Positions 1 through 11,636 of a stretch of 38,547 bases of DNA are shown here, piece after piece. This stretch comes from Mnemiopsis leidyi (Eukaryota; Ctenophora; Tentaculata; Lobata; Bolinopsidae), in assembly GCA_000226015.1 (NCBI GenBank), contig JH154415.1, forward strand, positions 128,140 to 166,686, written 5' to 3'. The position numbers and the translations under genes were made by a program. Below the pieces are notes generated by a model, which made no database searches, had not been told where the DNA came from, and saw only the letters and a list, made by a program, of their open reading frames with translations. Each line of letters starts with the position of its first letter. Position 1 is the stretch's first letter.

Positions 1-486
1 TGGCTGATAGGCTTCTGTGGAGACGACACATCAATGCTCGGACTCTGAAGCCGCCATAAGTCAAGTAAGTCAGTTTTTGGTCATTCTGTGTTCGAAAATC
101 CTCAAAAATTTCCGCCTGCGGCGAGCATTTACTGGGACATAAAACTTAAAAATTGTCCTTTAACCTGATTTCAAAATTCATCGAAAATCGCCTCTGATAT
201 TGGACTTAATGACAAAATCACTTATAAGTCATTCTGACCCTGGGTGCAAAAATCCTCGAAGGTTTCGCCTGGGCTACATGAAACTTTTTTGTTAAGTTAA
301 TACACCATAATAAACATACTCAAACTTGGTCCTGTAAGCATATTTTGGAGAAAAAGAATAAAAATTCTAAAAACCGAAGGTAAGTTTTTATTTTCGGGAA
401 GATAAGGGTAGTAATTTTCAAGTAATGTGACCTTATGCGTTTACTGAAACAAGTCAAACCCCAACATTCACACAATCTCTGTTTAG
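1..486 (+). other. PPIL2 intron, 3' portion
   Basis: No exon encoding the preceding PPIL2 segment (the 'FGRVVGG' strand) can be found here, so this is taken as intron up to the acceptor at 486. It contains an imperfect direct duplication: the stretch near 82-122 (GTCATTCTG, AAAATCCTC, CGCCTG) recurs near 229-275 with the same landmarks. Confidence 0.6.
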
Positions 487-1011
487 GTGTTGGACGCAAT
501 GGAAGCGACTGCTACTGACAACAAAGACAAACCAACGACTGATATAAAGTTGGTATCTGCTCACATTTTTGTAGATTCCATCAGCGATACGAGAGAAGAA
601 CTTATTAATTTGGAGAAGGAAAAGAAGAAAGCGGCGAAAGAAGCTGAAAAGTCCAAGGTAAATGAGACTACCGAATCTTCTTAGGCGCTTAATTCCTTGC
701 ATTTAACAACTGGTTGTAATTCATATCCAATATTTGTGCATTGTTATCGGTTATTATCAACGATAAAATTATTATTGTACTGTTGTAATGAGATTTGTGA
801 AGCAGAATAAATAATTTCAAACTCTCCTACATCACAGGAACTAGAAGGAGTCACGCTGGAATCAGAAAGAAAGACAGTATCAGAAGGGGTTGGCAAGTAC
901 ATCGGGAAGAAAAAACTGAAGCATTTGGAGAGTTTAGAACCTGAGGGAGCAAAACGGACCAAGGTTTTGAAGTCATCAGTAACTGGTTTCAGAGATTTTA
1001 GTGCTTGGTGA
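487..1011 (+). CDS. PPIL2: PPIL2 (U-box cyclophilin), last two coding exons, partial
   Basis: Two exons, 487-657 and 838-1011, are joined in phase 0 across a 180-bp intron (GTAAAT donor, CACAG acceptor). They encode 114 residues ending in TGA. The first exon opens with VLDAME, matching the end of the cyclophilin domain of PPIL2 (VLTAMENVE in the human protein, from memory). It continues through the usual 'I..A..FVD' strand and a Lys/Glu-rich helix. The second exon holds the PPIL2-specific tail landmarks GVGKYI and a terminal GFRDFSAW (GFGDFSSW in human). PPIL2 (Cyp60/CYC4) is a nuclear protein with an N-terminal U-box and a C-terminal peptidyl-prolyl isomerase domain, associated with the spliceosome. 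The U-box and most of the isomerase domain lie upstream of this window, so catalytic residues cannot be checked. The acceptor at 481-486 (TTTAG) sets the exon start. Identification rests on remembered family sequence. Confidence 0.9.
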
Positions 1012-1896
1012 AAGCCTTGGATTAATGTTATGTTTTTAACATGTATAGAAGAAGATTTGGATAAAGATAAAAGATTCCATTGAGCCTGACTTCTGAGTAC
1101 TGAATATTCAAAATGAGCGCCCCTTTCGCGCCATTGGGTACACCGAAGAACAATAGCTTTATGACTAGCAAAACTAGCTCAATTTGATGGTCTGACCGCG
1201 CTAACGACACTTTACGCGCGTATAATGGGAGAACTGTTAAAGAGAGTTGGGAAGATTCTGGAAAATAATTCAACGTAAGTCATTACAAGACGATATTTGT
1301 TTTTTGTAGGTCATTCTTGGATGTTAAGAGAATATAACATGTCATTGTTAAATTTTAAGTGTTAATTTCTTATGAAATGTTATTTATTCCTTATCATCCG
1401 GGTCATTTTGCTGATTGCTCGAGGAATGCTTATTCTGCTTCCAAGTTCCAGGAAGTGTGTCGAGTGTCGACATGAAATTTTACAACCGACAAGCACAGAA
1501 ATTTTTTCACTTGATCAGTGAGGAATTCAAGGAATTGAAGGAAACTTGAAAAAACTATCAGTTAAGCTTTCTGTCAGAACAATAATCGGTCTCTTAAATT
1601 GGTTTCTTCTAAAATACACTCATGTGGTTATACACTAATTCTCGTGATTAATTTCCGCTTATCAGTCTCGTTTTCGACACAGCTATTCAACAAAATGATG
1701 TAAAAACCGACGTCTGACACTAAAATCTTTAGGGACATAGACGTAGCAGCTCACAAATATCACACAAATAAAATCTCATATTCGCCGCTAAACGCATTTG
1801 TCAATCCCGTATCTTCTCAGCGCTCATGTCATCCCATAGCAAACACAGATCGCTTTATATACATAGTTTTAAATCACTTTCCGACTAATCACTAAT
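1012..1896. other. Convergent 3' UTR / intergenic space between PPIL2 and the thioredoxin gene
   Basis: No coding signal is seen. On the plus strand the only clear AATAAA is at 1767-1772, 756 bases past the PPIL2 stop. On the minus strand an AATAAA (plus TTTATT, 1383-1388) lies 509 bases past the thioredoxin stop. If both are used, the two 3' UTRs overlap antisense over about 380 bases. That is inference; nearer non-canonical signals could be used instead. Confidence 0.4.
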
Positions 1897-3004
1897 CTAC
1901 GGTTGCTTGTCACTGGTAGTTAGATCAGATGAACCAGTGCTGGTTTTGTCGGCTGCTCCAGTGTCCGACACATCCGGGCGTGATCCTTTGTTTGACTGAG
2001 TGGGAGCTATTTTGGACATTTTGTAGCAGAACTCTGCGAGCTTCTCTTTGTTTGACCCCATAAAACTGTCAACCTTTTCTCCTTTCGTGTAACCTGAAAG
2101 GGGTTTATTTCATTAACTAAACAGTTCTTACCGGAAGTCGAGATTCGACACTGGAAATGAAATACTGACTCTAAGCACTACGCTGGACGAGCAACCCAGT
2201 GACATTTGGTAAAATTACTGCAAGGGGCACTATAATGAGAACTCGGGGCTCCTAATTTATCTTGATTTGAATAACGTGTCAGCAGGTGGCGAGACTAGAC
2301 CCAAATGGCCGTTGTCTTAGGTTATGGAGTCTACGACACAATTTCGATACCATCAACCTGTCACTATTATCGAAGTTTAACTTAGATCTTCTGTTATAAA
2401 ATTCATGGACAATAAAACTGTGTCACTATTTCATCGCTATTAATATCATCTTCATCAGCCGCTTTGAGCTAAGTTGGTCTATAAATGCAGACATACCTTA
2501 AGTACTAGTACCCTGTACAGATAACGAATTTTAATTTGCTCCTTCATAATACCTGCAATGGTTGGTAAACACGTGACTCCTTCCTCCTCTGCAACCTCCG
2601 GGGCGATATCAACATCACACTGTAAATTTATATAAAGTTTAAACTTAAATCTTACAAGTCTTACCACTAGCTCTTTAATTGAAGTAAAATCAAAGGAATG
2701 AACAAATGTCAGTAATTATATAAACAACATAATCAAAACAAACAACAAACACTGGTCTGCAGGACCAACAAAATGAAATGATCGTTATGTCAACCTAAAG
2801 TTATTAAACTGAGATTTACTGCACCTCCGCAAAGACGACATTCCCGGACTTCTTGAGGCTCTCCTTCTCCAGCTTAGCATAGGACTTAGCGATGAGGCGA
2901 CACGGACCACACCAATCCGTGGAGAACTTGACAATCAGGACTTTCTGGTGACCCAGGGACTGTAGGGTCTTCCTGAAGTGCGACTTGTCTTTTATCTGAA
3001 TCAT
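1897..3004 (-). CDS. Thioredoxin, complete, three exons, divergent at the Asp26 position
   Basis: Exons on the minus strand are 3004-2825, 2619-2553 and 2093-1897, giving 147 residues. Exon 1 starts MIQIKDKSHF and contains F27 and the redox motif W31-C32-G33-P34-C35. Exon 2 (CDVDIAPEVA...VTCLPT) supplies the conserved DVD strand, Cys77 and the cis-Pro79. Exon 3 gives GYTKGEKVDSF and GSNKEKL, the last strand and helix of a classical cytosolic thioredoxin. Intron phases agree, and the joined protein aligns with human TXN without a gap through the second half. Donors are GTGCAG (weak, but the only one that keeps alignment) and GTATTA; acceptors are ACAG and TCAG. The family reduces protein disulfides using thioredoxin reductase. 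Odd points: Lys26 replaces the buried Asp26, Lys40 replaces the helix Pro40, four residues are inserted before the NVVF strand, and residues 111-147 form an extra hydrophilic Ser/Thr/Asp-rich tail. There is no signal peptide. Classical thioredoxin versus a TXNDC-type testis or cilia paralogue cannot be settled from sequence. Confidence 0.9.
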
Positions 3005-3100
3005 AGAGCTGCTGGAGAGTTGTCACTTTGAATGTGGGCAAATATGATTTTTACATATTATACAGTTTTACATATTATACAGTTATATATATACAGTTAC
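3005..3100 (-). promoter_or_regulatory. Candidate TATA promoter and 5' UTR of the thioredoxin gene
   Basis: Read on the minus strand, a TATATATATA run at about 3083-3093 lies roughly 80 bases before the ATG at 3004. That would fit a start site near 3055 and a short leader. The bases just before the ATG (CTCCAGCAG then CTCT) also resemble a splice acceptor, so a separate upstream 5' UTR exon is an alternative. Confidence 0.3.
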
Positions 3101-6100
3101 GGGAGTTACTGGGATAAACAATAACTAGCTGCTGAGCTGGAAACAAGGGAGAGGGGCAATTGATGCAGTTGTCCTGAGACCGCCCTTCTCAAACCCACCA
3201 AAACGTACCAAAAACGTACGTACAGTCATCAATCGAAATATTAGTACTGTTAGTTGCGGTTAGCTTAAAATAATAAACAATAGTACGTTATAATATAAAC
3301 TGAAATTTGATTATAAAATTCATGCACGTGCTGATATTTAGGCGAGAATTATTTTTTAAAAAAGAACGCAGTGTCCTATCACACCTAATTGGGAATTTGA
3401 ATTAACAAACAAAATCCAAAGCACGTAAAACTGAATAGAGGTGATGTGAAAAATAATATAAACATAAACTGACTGCGAGAGATACTGTAAATGTAAGCAC
3501 GTGGATTTTCATTGTGCACACTGTGATTTTATTTAACACAGATTAACACTGCAGGTGAAGCCTGAAGCCAAACAGCAAATAGTAATGGTATTTGGAGTAA
3601 ATTTATTAATTTAAAACATCGATTAAGTGTAATGCAGCTAACCATAGACAGACTTAGGAGTGTAAATGACTTCCTTAATTTGTAGCAGTAACAAAAATTC
3701 AATCCACTCAAATAAACAACACACGATATGAGTACCAGACTGAATCTCCAAACTATATGAAAATCTCTAAAAATACGCTTGATGTACAGCTATATGTATA
3801 ATTATAAACTTATTTATTCTTATTCTTATTCTTATTGAACTTAATGATTTCGAGAGGAAGATGTTTTGTAATTTCATGCGGCTGTATGAGCTACAGTTAT
3901 CGGTTGTTGCTACACGTTGCATAGCCCTGTATTTTGTAATTGTAGGAGCAAAGTGAGCTATAAAAGTTGACCAATGCAAAGTGACCATGTAAAGAAGCGA
4001 TGATGGTATTGCTAGATGTTTGGGGATATTTGTCACCAGATGCTTCTGCTCGCTCGGTAATAACAAATGTGTCTCACAGATGAAGAATTTTTCTTTTCTT
4101 ACTATAGAAGAAATAATAAGAATGGTGAAGGCTGAAACTGTTTGATACTACACAGTACACAGAAGTGATACAATGGTGACCCAGATTGTATCTAAGTATC
4201 CATATCTGATATCATGGCAATCTTGTATTCTTGTATCAGTGCATAATTTCAACGAAAGGAAGCACGCCTCAATTTCATAGAAACTTAATCAACAACTTAG
4301 TGTCAAAATCGTATGGATGAAGTTTCGTATGAGCCACAACATATCGATACAAGTTTAACTACAATTATAACACGCGCTTGTATTTGTAATTGTAAAACTA
4401 TGTACCCTATGTAATTGTAATTCACAGGCATGTTTCGCTCATAATTTGTTACTGTTAGCAACCATGCATATTCAAAGCAACCACGCATAATTTTAGCAAC
4501 AGTACACAATAAAATATCTTATCAACAACACATTAATATTATATAGATGAATATTTATATAACCTACTATTACAGTTACTCTTAGCAAAAGCATATTTGC
4601 CTGTTCGTTATCACTTCACCACGTGGCTTATGATAGCAACCAAATTCAAGAGCAAATCTAAAAGTAAAAGCTCGGGCAGATAGTGAACCGATCAACTCCA
4701 AGTGAAAGTCTCCAGTCACTCACTTACTCAGTCAGGTATACTGCATTCAGCAAACACAGCATCTCACCCCCGAAACCACGGGACCAGGCCTAAATTGGGA
4801 TAATTATTGTAAGATATAGCGAGCCTGGATAGTCACTTTGTCAGTGTGGTGCATTACAACACGTCGTTATTTTGCGACAGATTGTTGCTGGTAAAAGTCA
4901 CTTGCATCATCCACCACCATTCAGCGTTAAGATTTTTAATTATTTTAATGATCACTCGAGTGCAGGTTTCGTTGAAATTGGCTAATTACGTCTAAGGGGG
5001 GTAACTGCAGTTGCACGACAAATACCAAGTCAAAAGCCGATCGTATTCCGATTTTTATCACCCCTCGTTCCAGAGTAATCTCTGCATTGGGACGTGAGAT
5101 TCTGAGAGGTGCACTGTGCAGGCCAAATTAAATATTAATGGAAACCATGAACTGCGATTAAAGTCAAACCCAGATTTCACAAGAGATATTGAAGTTGAAC
5201 AGGTGAAAATGAGTTCGAGATATATCTCGACAAATTAAAGAATCTCTTTGCGGTATCGTTTAGGGTTTATTTTCCGTGAGTCGCGGATCATTCACATTGA
5301 TTGACGCGAACGAATTCGCTAAAAATCCATGTCATAAATGCTACAAGTACAGCGGCAAAGCGTATTATTATAAACTTTTTCAGATTTTCAGTAATACCAA
5401 TCAAGTACAAAACTCGTAACCTTCTTAAGTAGTGAATACAACCACGAAACAAATTCTGTAGTTCATGACTTCATGAATCATATAAATCTGAACTACAATA
5501 CTATCGGGTAAGAACAATGAAATTGTGGCCAAATGTCTCAACTCACAACCCATTCTCAAGGTTGAAAATTTAAAGAATGCTGATTAATAAGCCGACAACG
5601 TCCCGCTTATTTACAGCTGCATCAAGGAAACAATACAATAACAACGGATCTTATTATTCTGCAATTAAACGACAGTCTTTGGTAATTCATTCAATTATCT
5701 TCTTAATTTTTCTGAGATGTTCAGTCAGCTGTGTGCACTAATTCCACCACAAGAAAATTAATCATTATAATTCACTCATAAGTAGAAGATGTTGAATAAT
5801 GTCAACGAATTGTAATACCGACAACATTTTCGCTAAAAATCTCGCTTCATTCCTTACGAATACGATTACGACACATACGCAGTCAGTGTCACTGTATCTG
5901 ACTCTCTGTCAGCAAAAAAAAACTTGGAACGCCAAAATCCGGTTTGATACACTTTCGGATCAACTCATAGTTTCGGCATTTTGACGAAAATTTACAAAAA
6001 CGTGTGAACAGTGACGGTAAGAAATTCCAGCATCTAGGCCATTCAAACAGTTTCTAGAAGGTCTGGGTTAACAATTTTACTGCACCTAATCATGAAAACA

Positions 6101-6524
6101 AACAAAACAATTGTGAGATTAAACTTAAAGCCATTGTTTTCCTGCAGTAATGATTGTCGTATTACAGACGTTTGTTCATTTATTGAACTCACAGAAACCA
6201 TAAAGATAAAGGCGAGTAATGCTTTAGACCATTGTGTATGATTTCATACTGATCACATATTTCAATTCAATATACCAAGCCAGAAATTGAATAAATTAGA
6301 TCGGGAGTACGGTCTGATTCCTATCTTCACATCAACAACAACAACTAGGATTTTGGAACATTAAACATTGAAGACAGACAAAAAGTTCTTTAGTCCCGAT
6401 CAGGAGTTGAAAATTGCCGTTTAAACCCAGGAGTTTTTCTTAAATTTTCAAATCTTAAACTTATCGAATTTACATCCTTTGGCATCGCCAACGGATATAT
6501 AATTAGTACTAGTAGGACTAGGAG
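3101..6524. other. Intergenic stretch without recognised gene
   Basis: AT-rich, with frequent stops in all frames. Open frames of 60-99 codons here show no domain or splice support. It holds a (TTATTC)n tract at 3813-3836 and one arm of a distant inverted repeat at 3198-3223. Nothing else is recognised. Confidence 0.6.
3813..3836. repeat. (TTATTC)n microsatellite
   Basis: About four copies of TTATTC. On the minus strand this is an AATAAG tail following an unremarkable open stretch, which resembles the microsatellite tail of some LINE or SINE copies. No element body is recognised. Confidence 0.7.
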
Positions 6525-6526
6525 TA

Positions 6527-6731
6527 GGGGCGCTAAGCGCCAAACAGTTTATTCTCCTGTGTGTGTTTTAAATAACTTCGTACCTGCACTTGCAGAGCCT
6601 TGATAGTTAATGTTAAGTTATGTAACGATTTTTTTACTTTGGGTCAAGGTTTTTGGTCAAACCGCTTAACAAATGCCATTTGAAGAGAAAAAATTTAGAA
6701 TTAGAGAAACAATTTTGGCGCTTAGCGCCCC
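6527..6731. mobile_element. 205-bp MITE with 18-bp terminal inverted repeats and TA target duplication
   Basis: The left end reads GGGGCGCTAAGCGCCAAA and the right end is its perfect reverse complement. Each terminus is flanked by TA (6525-6526 and 6732-6733), as expected for Tc1/mariner-type insertion. Each inverted repeat is itself palindromic (GGCGCT-A-AGCGCC). The interior is AT-rich and non-coding, so a non-autonomous element is likely. Confidence 0.75.
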
Positions 6732-6733
6732 TA

Positions 6734-7834
6734 ATATATTAGATATTAGGTGTAAATGTAATTCCGAGACAAGATGACACGAGATACAAATAGAGGCAGG
6801 ATTAGACACAGGATATCATACGAAAAGTTTGGTGTAGAAGCACCAATATATAATATCAAAATCAAATAGACTCGACATTTATAGAGGTAATTAAATAGAG
6901 AGTAGAGACAGGAATATCATAGTATCATACGATACAATTGAAAAGTTCGGCGTATAGGCACCATCATATAATATCAAAATCAAATAGACTCGACATTTAA
7001 ATATGCTTGACAGTGGCTGCAATTTACAAGCAGATAACCAGAATGACACTTTATTTTTGTCATGCTCGGATTTACGGTTGGCGTGCCTTGCGGCTAACTT
7101 TAATCCTTAAACCAAATACTAAATTTAAACTTTTTCTAAACTCAGGCAATAATTGAATTCCATTGATACGAAAATTTATTAAAACTCGATGTATATTAAT
7201 TTCCATAAAGTTAAGTACATGAGTTAGAATCGTATCTTTCTTGAACATACAATGACGCAATTTATCCGTCTTTGTATTTTAATTTTCCAATTAGGAGTGC
7301 ACTATGACTATGAGTTTTTTTGTAAATTTTAAAATTTAAGTCGCAACTTGCTCAATGCTGGTCAGCGTTTCAACCACCACGGAAATTGTACATAAGAAGA
7401 TTGCAAACGCAAAATCATAACAAAAACACTGCAGGTACCGGAAAAATGTGATCAGTCGCTATAAGAGCAGAAAGATAAGTCCAAATTTCATTACATTATG
7501 TAAGTGCAAGTGATGGGAAATTTAAACAGACTTGTAGTATAAGTTGAGGTAGAGATCTGTATTTCTCTAAATGTAATCCTCCAACCTTTGTTTTTTGAGG
7601 TCAATCTGTGTCCATTAGACTAATTATTAGTAAGTCTATTTGACTACCGAGAACTAAAGCATGATGGCTAATAACTCCTAAGAAATGAGGTTTAACGTCC
7701 ACGAAAATTGGAGAAACCTCGGCAGGAATACCGTTTTCTATAATTTGACCAAATCTATCCACACAACCCAGAATGAAATAATATAAATAAGACAAAAAGG
7801 CATTGTCGTTTTTTCAGGCAAGACGATGGATGTT
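6734..7834. other. Non-coding stretch between two small elements
   Basis: Besides the 6804-6999 duplication nothing is recognised. An open frame of about 60 codons on the minus strand (7260-7072) has no support. Confidence 0.5.
6804..6999. repeat. Tandem duplication, about 80-94 bp unit, two copies
   Basis: Copy 1 is 6804-6881 and copy 2 is 6906-6999. Both begin AGACA..GGA.ATCATA, share GAAAAGTT.GG.GTA, CACCA, and end in an identical block beginning ATATAATATCAAAATC and closing CTCGACATTTA. Copy 2 has an extra insert near its start. Confidence 0.85.
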
Positions 7835-7842
7835 GATAATTG

Positions 7843-8064
7843 GGTATAACTATAAGGGTCATATAGTTTGGTTAGTGATAGGCAATTGGCGCCAATGGCG
7901 ATGAGGTCATTGGTATCATCGTCGGTACCATTGTCTCCATTGGTAATGGTACTCTGAGTGGTGATCGTGAAAAAGGTATCGCCATCCTTTTGTTCCATTG
8001 ACTGGATCCATTGGCGCCAATGGATCCAATTGCCCCACTCACCAAACTATATGACCCTGTTGCC
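7843..8064. mobile_element. 222-bp fold-back element flanked by 8-bp direct repeat GATAATTG
   Basis: The subterminal arms (7855-7877 and 8036-8058) are inverted copies of AGGGTCATATAGTTTGG plus GT/GAGTG with one mismatch. They are followed on both sides by GGCAATTGG and GGCGCCAATGG palindromes. GATAATTG occurs directly outside on both sides (7835-7842 and 8065-8072), as an 8-bp target duplication would. The extreme ends (GGTATAAC, GGCAAC) match poorly and lack the CA start of hAT elements, so the superfamily is open. Frames running across it are low-complexity CCATTGG repeats and not called as genes. Confidence 0.6.
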
Positions 8065-8425
8065 GATAATTGTATTTGTACCTACTTGGATAACGAAGCC
8101 AATTCATCTTTCGAAAAACTATTTCGACAAAACAGCGGTAACGTAAAATTTAGTTAAAGTAATTAGATAAATCCTAAAGTTTCAATGCAACTCTAAGAAC
8201 GCCAGAAAAGCCCTAAGCTAAAAATTTGCTTAAATTTGTCTGAATATAACCAACCTACCAATTATCGTTTCTACGAATCTACGGTGCAGCCTCAAGAATG
8301 ATAATCGGTAAATGGTAAGTATACATAAAGCTCTAATCTAAAAGTTCACATCAAAACTGCAGACAACATAGGTCACATCTTTCAAAATTCTTACTGACTT
8401 AATCATATACATATTGGTAGTTAGA

Positions 8426-8436
8426 CCCCCCCCCCC
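8426..8436 (+). repeat. C11 homopolymer
   Basis: A run of eleven C bases followed by ACGCACACG. A simple repeat with no further context. Confidence 0.9.
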
Positions 8437-8902
8437 ACGCACACGAAAAAGAAGACGATTATTACAACAAATTAAACTGGCAGAGAGTGATGACATAACA
8501 CTTTCAGCTGCAGTGTTAGAAAACTGTACGAATTGAAGGCAAGTAAAAGCAACCTAGCAACGTACAATGAAAAAAACAGGAAGTTATTGAATTTGAGACA
8601 TTTCCATTCTACCAGTTAACAGAGAGAATGACAATAAAAGTTTCTTTAAAGTTTAGGGCCTTATTAAGAGCTCGCTTGTGCTCAGCGGGGGCCGTACAAT
8701 ATACAGTTACATGGTTTAATTTCACCTACCATTCTATCATCTATGGTGACTTGCTTCTCTAATAATTTGTATAGAGACGTTTCTGACAATGTAGCCTCGA
8801 ATCTCGATAATGATGGTGGCTGACGTCCTGAGAGCACTTTAAGTTTAACCCAAAGATATAGCCCCAGCGACGTCCTGCTCCACAACAGACAACTTTGTTG
8901 TT

Positions 8903-8940
8903 GTTAGGGTTAGGGTTATGGTCAGGGTTTCGGTTAGGGT
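8903..8940 (+). repeat. Short interstitial TTAGGG-like tract
   Basis: GTTAGGGTTAGGGTTATGG is followed by CAGGGTTTCGGTTAGGG: two perfect units and degenerate ones. It matches the animal telomere repeat. Its length suggests an old repair scar or a chance tract, not a telomere. Confidence 0.6.
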
Positions 8941-11636
8941 CGCTGGGGCCAAATATGTGCGGAAAAATGTTGTGGTGCACGATGTTCTGGGGCAGGACGA
9001 CGGGATCGGATAATAATGGCAATCGGAGTGCAACACTGAACACTGCAATATGTAATTACAAGCGATATATGTGAACGAAACTTATAAATCATTTGTTGAT
9101 AATCTAGGCTTCTTTTACTGCCTATTGTTGAAAGCATCGCCAAATGTACAGTGCAACCATCGTCTATCATGATGTAAGCAGCATTCAGTAACATCTAAAT
9201 TACCGAGTTATTCGTATATTTGTTAAGTAAAACTAAAAACTATTTCAAGAAAAGGAGAAACATCGAACAAGGCATCGCTACAAATGAGTACAAGGGAAAG
9301 TGTGAAAAACAGAGTGTCCTGTATTGGCATCTCACAGCCGGGTTATCATTACACACTACACACTACACACTACACAGGATACTGATTATAAAGAATTGAC
9401 TTGGAATACGTGTGTGGCGTGCACGTGTGAAACGACGCCGCGCAGTACATTCTGGAACTTATTACATTGGAATATCACGCAACGCGTGTCGCTTCTATGT
9501 TCTATTCGCGTGTAATTGTTTCAGTTTATCGATTGTGGTACATACAATTCATTAGTTTCCATCGCGTTCGAGCGACAAGTGTTGATCGATTTGATGTCAT
9601 ACTTTTTTTAATTTTCAGGCTTCAGCACTAATGCAAAGCGAGGACACACTGATAAAACCATAATACTAAATCTTATTAATTTGACTCTCCATTTTTCTAG
9701 TCCAAGTCCCACGACTCCTTTTTTCCACTATCAATTTAGAGCGCTTTTTTGTTAATTGTATCTTGTCGACGTAACTATATACGAAGAGTAAAACTAAAAA
9801 TATGAATACGCATTATGAGGAGTTTAACGCTAATTATCGCACTATTCTTTTCAAATGCAGTCAAAACTTCTTAGCTTTAAATTTATGATCGCTGCCAATT
9901 GCCATCGTCTTTTTGAACATTCATGCTGCATATTAATATTCAATCATGCTCATCACAGACAATAGTTAAAACTAAGAAATATGCGACAAAACAATTCTGC
10001 TGTTTAATTGTAGTGTTAGTGTTATCATGGAAGCGAGTTATGTGCCCCGCCTCGGCTAAAGCTGTAAATATCCTTGCTGTACATATATTATATGGTATTT
10101 AAAACAAGGAACTGAAGAAGCTGGATTTCGTGTAGGCTCAATTCTTTACACTCATGTATATATATGTTCGTATAAATATAATAGTATAATACACTCTTGA
10201 TCTAATCATCATATGGTTTTAGCGAAATTACGTACGTACGTTTTTTGGTACGTTTTGACAGAGTATTGACAGAGTATTGTTGATGCTCCATGCCCATACC
10301 TTTTCTTGTATCCAGTGCTTGTTGCATAGTTTTAAGTTTTACACCACTTTCGTTTCTATCACTTTCTGCATTCCTTTCATCATTTTTATACTTTTGGAAT
10401 GTGAGCCCATTACCACAGGTTTTATCACAAAAGTGTATCCATTAATTGAATGGAACTAGTTGATCGTGTAGATTTAGATAACTGTTGATCCTGTTTTTGT
10501 CCGCTCTTGTATTAAATTCTATGTAAAGCTATCATCTCAACTTGAACACAATTTTTCAAAATTCAACTGATTGTTCACCTTCAATTTTACCGTACATGGT
10601 TCAATTGTTTTATGTTTTGTCAGTGAATACTCGAAATTTCCAATTATGAGCGAAGTCTCCAGACAATCTTTGAGCTTTCGATCATCGTGAACAACATGCC
10701 GTTAAATCCTACAATCTAATTTTCGTTTCAACTGGTAAAGTAAATATCAAAATCGCCTTGTTGCAACTGCAAACATATCTATTGTATATCAATATATGTA
10801 ACAAATTGTTTTTAATGGTTAAATATCAAACTAATTATAATCAGATAGTCTTTACACTTCAATAAATATTTGTTAAGATAAGGCCTGCTATGATAACTGG
10901 TTAAAACCACTTGATCGGAGATCGTGATCTTATTTCTCCCCTCCACTAAAATAGTCATCTCCAAATCTCCACTGCACTGTTTCCTATCTAAACCACCACT
11001 CGAAACATGACCATGACAGCAATGGAAACAGGTTAAAGTAGTCTGGAGGTAGCTGCGTTGTTGGCCGATCTTCTTCTGGAAGGAGCCAGGACTTCTTCTC
11101 CGGCTTTCACTAGACCTTCTCCTCCTATAGGGGAGTTAATGTAGATGTTTACATGTGGATCGTGGCTTTATTGTAACTTCAATTCTTATCATCCAAAAAG
11201 CTCCGCTTATATTAGCACTTAACCGTTTTAAATCATCTGAGTGTAGACATTTTTAAATCAGATTTTAGTGGCCGTAGTCATAACCCAATCCTTGTCCGAT
11301 GAATACCACTACAATTAACTGCTACCAACACTATTGCCTTAATAATGTTGGGTTTCACCTTGGAATACATCATCACATCCCACATTACATCTAGGTCATC
11401 GAATGCTACAACAAATTAAAAATTCTCAGATCTACACGATCTACATAACTCTTTTTTATATTTTTTATATTTTTTATATTCTCGGGGAAGTGTCTCAAAT
11501 TTTCGATACTTAGACACCTCATTTCTCGAAATTTTTGGGTCTTACCTTAGTTCTCGGTAGTGAAATATTCTCAAATTGTCCTATGGATACAGATTGATCA
11601 TCAAAAACACCCAAAACAAAGGTAGGAGCAGTTCAT

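Larger units (their letters stand above)
8073..11636. other. Intergenic stretch without recognised gene
   Basis: Mostly AT-rich sequence with scattered stops. It contains the C11 run, the TTAGGG-like tract, an (ACACTAC)n patch at 9351-9376, the second arm of a distant inverted repeat (10232-10257) and a TTTTTTATAT triplication near 11452-11480. No supported coding exon is seen. Confidence 0.55.

Noticed and set aside
11..64. Possible upstream PPIL2 exon (GATAG acceptor, GTAAGT donor, phase 0)
   Set aside because: Its product (ASVETTHQCSDSEAAISQ) does not match the cyclophilin segment that must precede VLDAME, so the missing exon is taken to lie outside the window.
10812..11135. 107-codon minus frame with an Arg/Ser-rich start (RRRRSSESRRRSPG)
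   Set aside because: No start codon near its beginning and no splice support; about ten frames of this length are expected by chance in a window of this size and composition, so the RS-like run is not enough.
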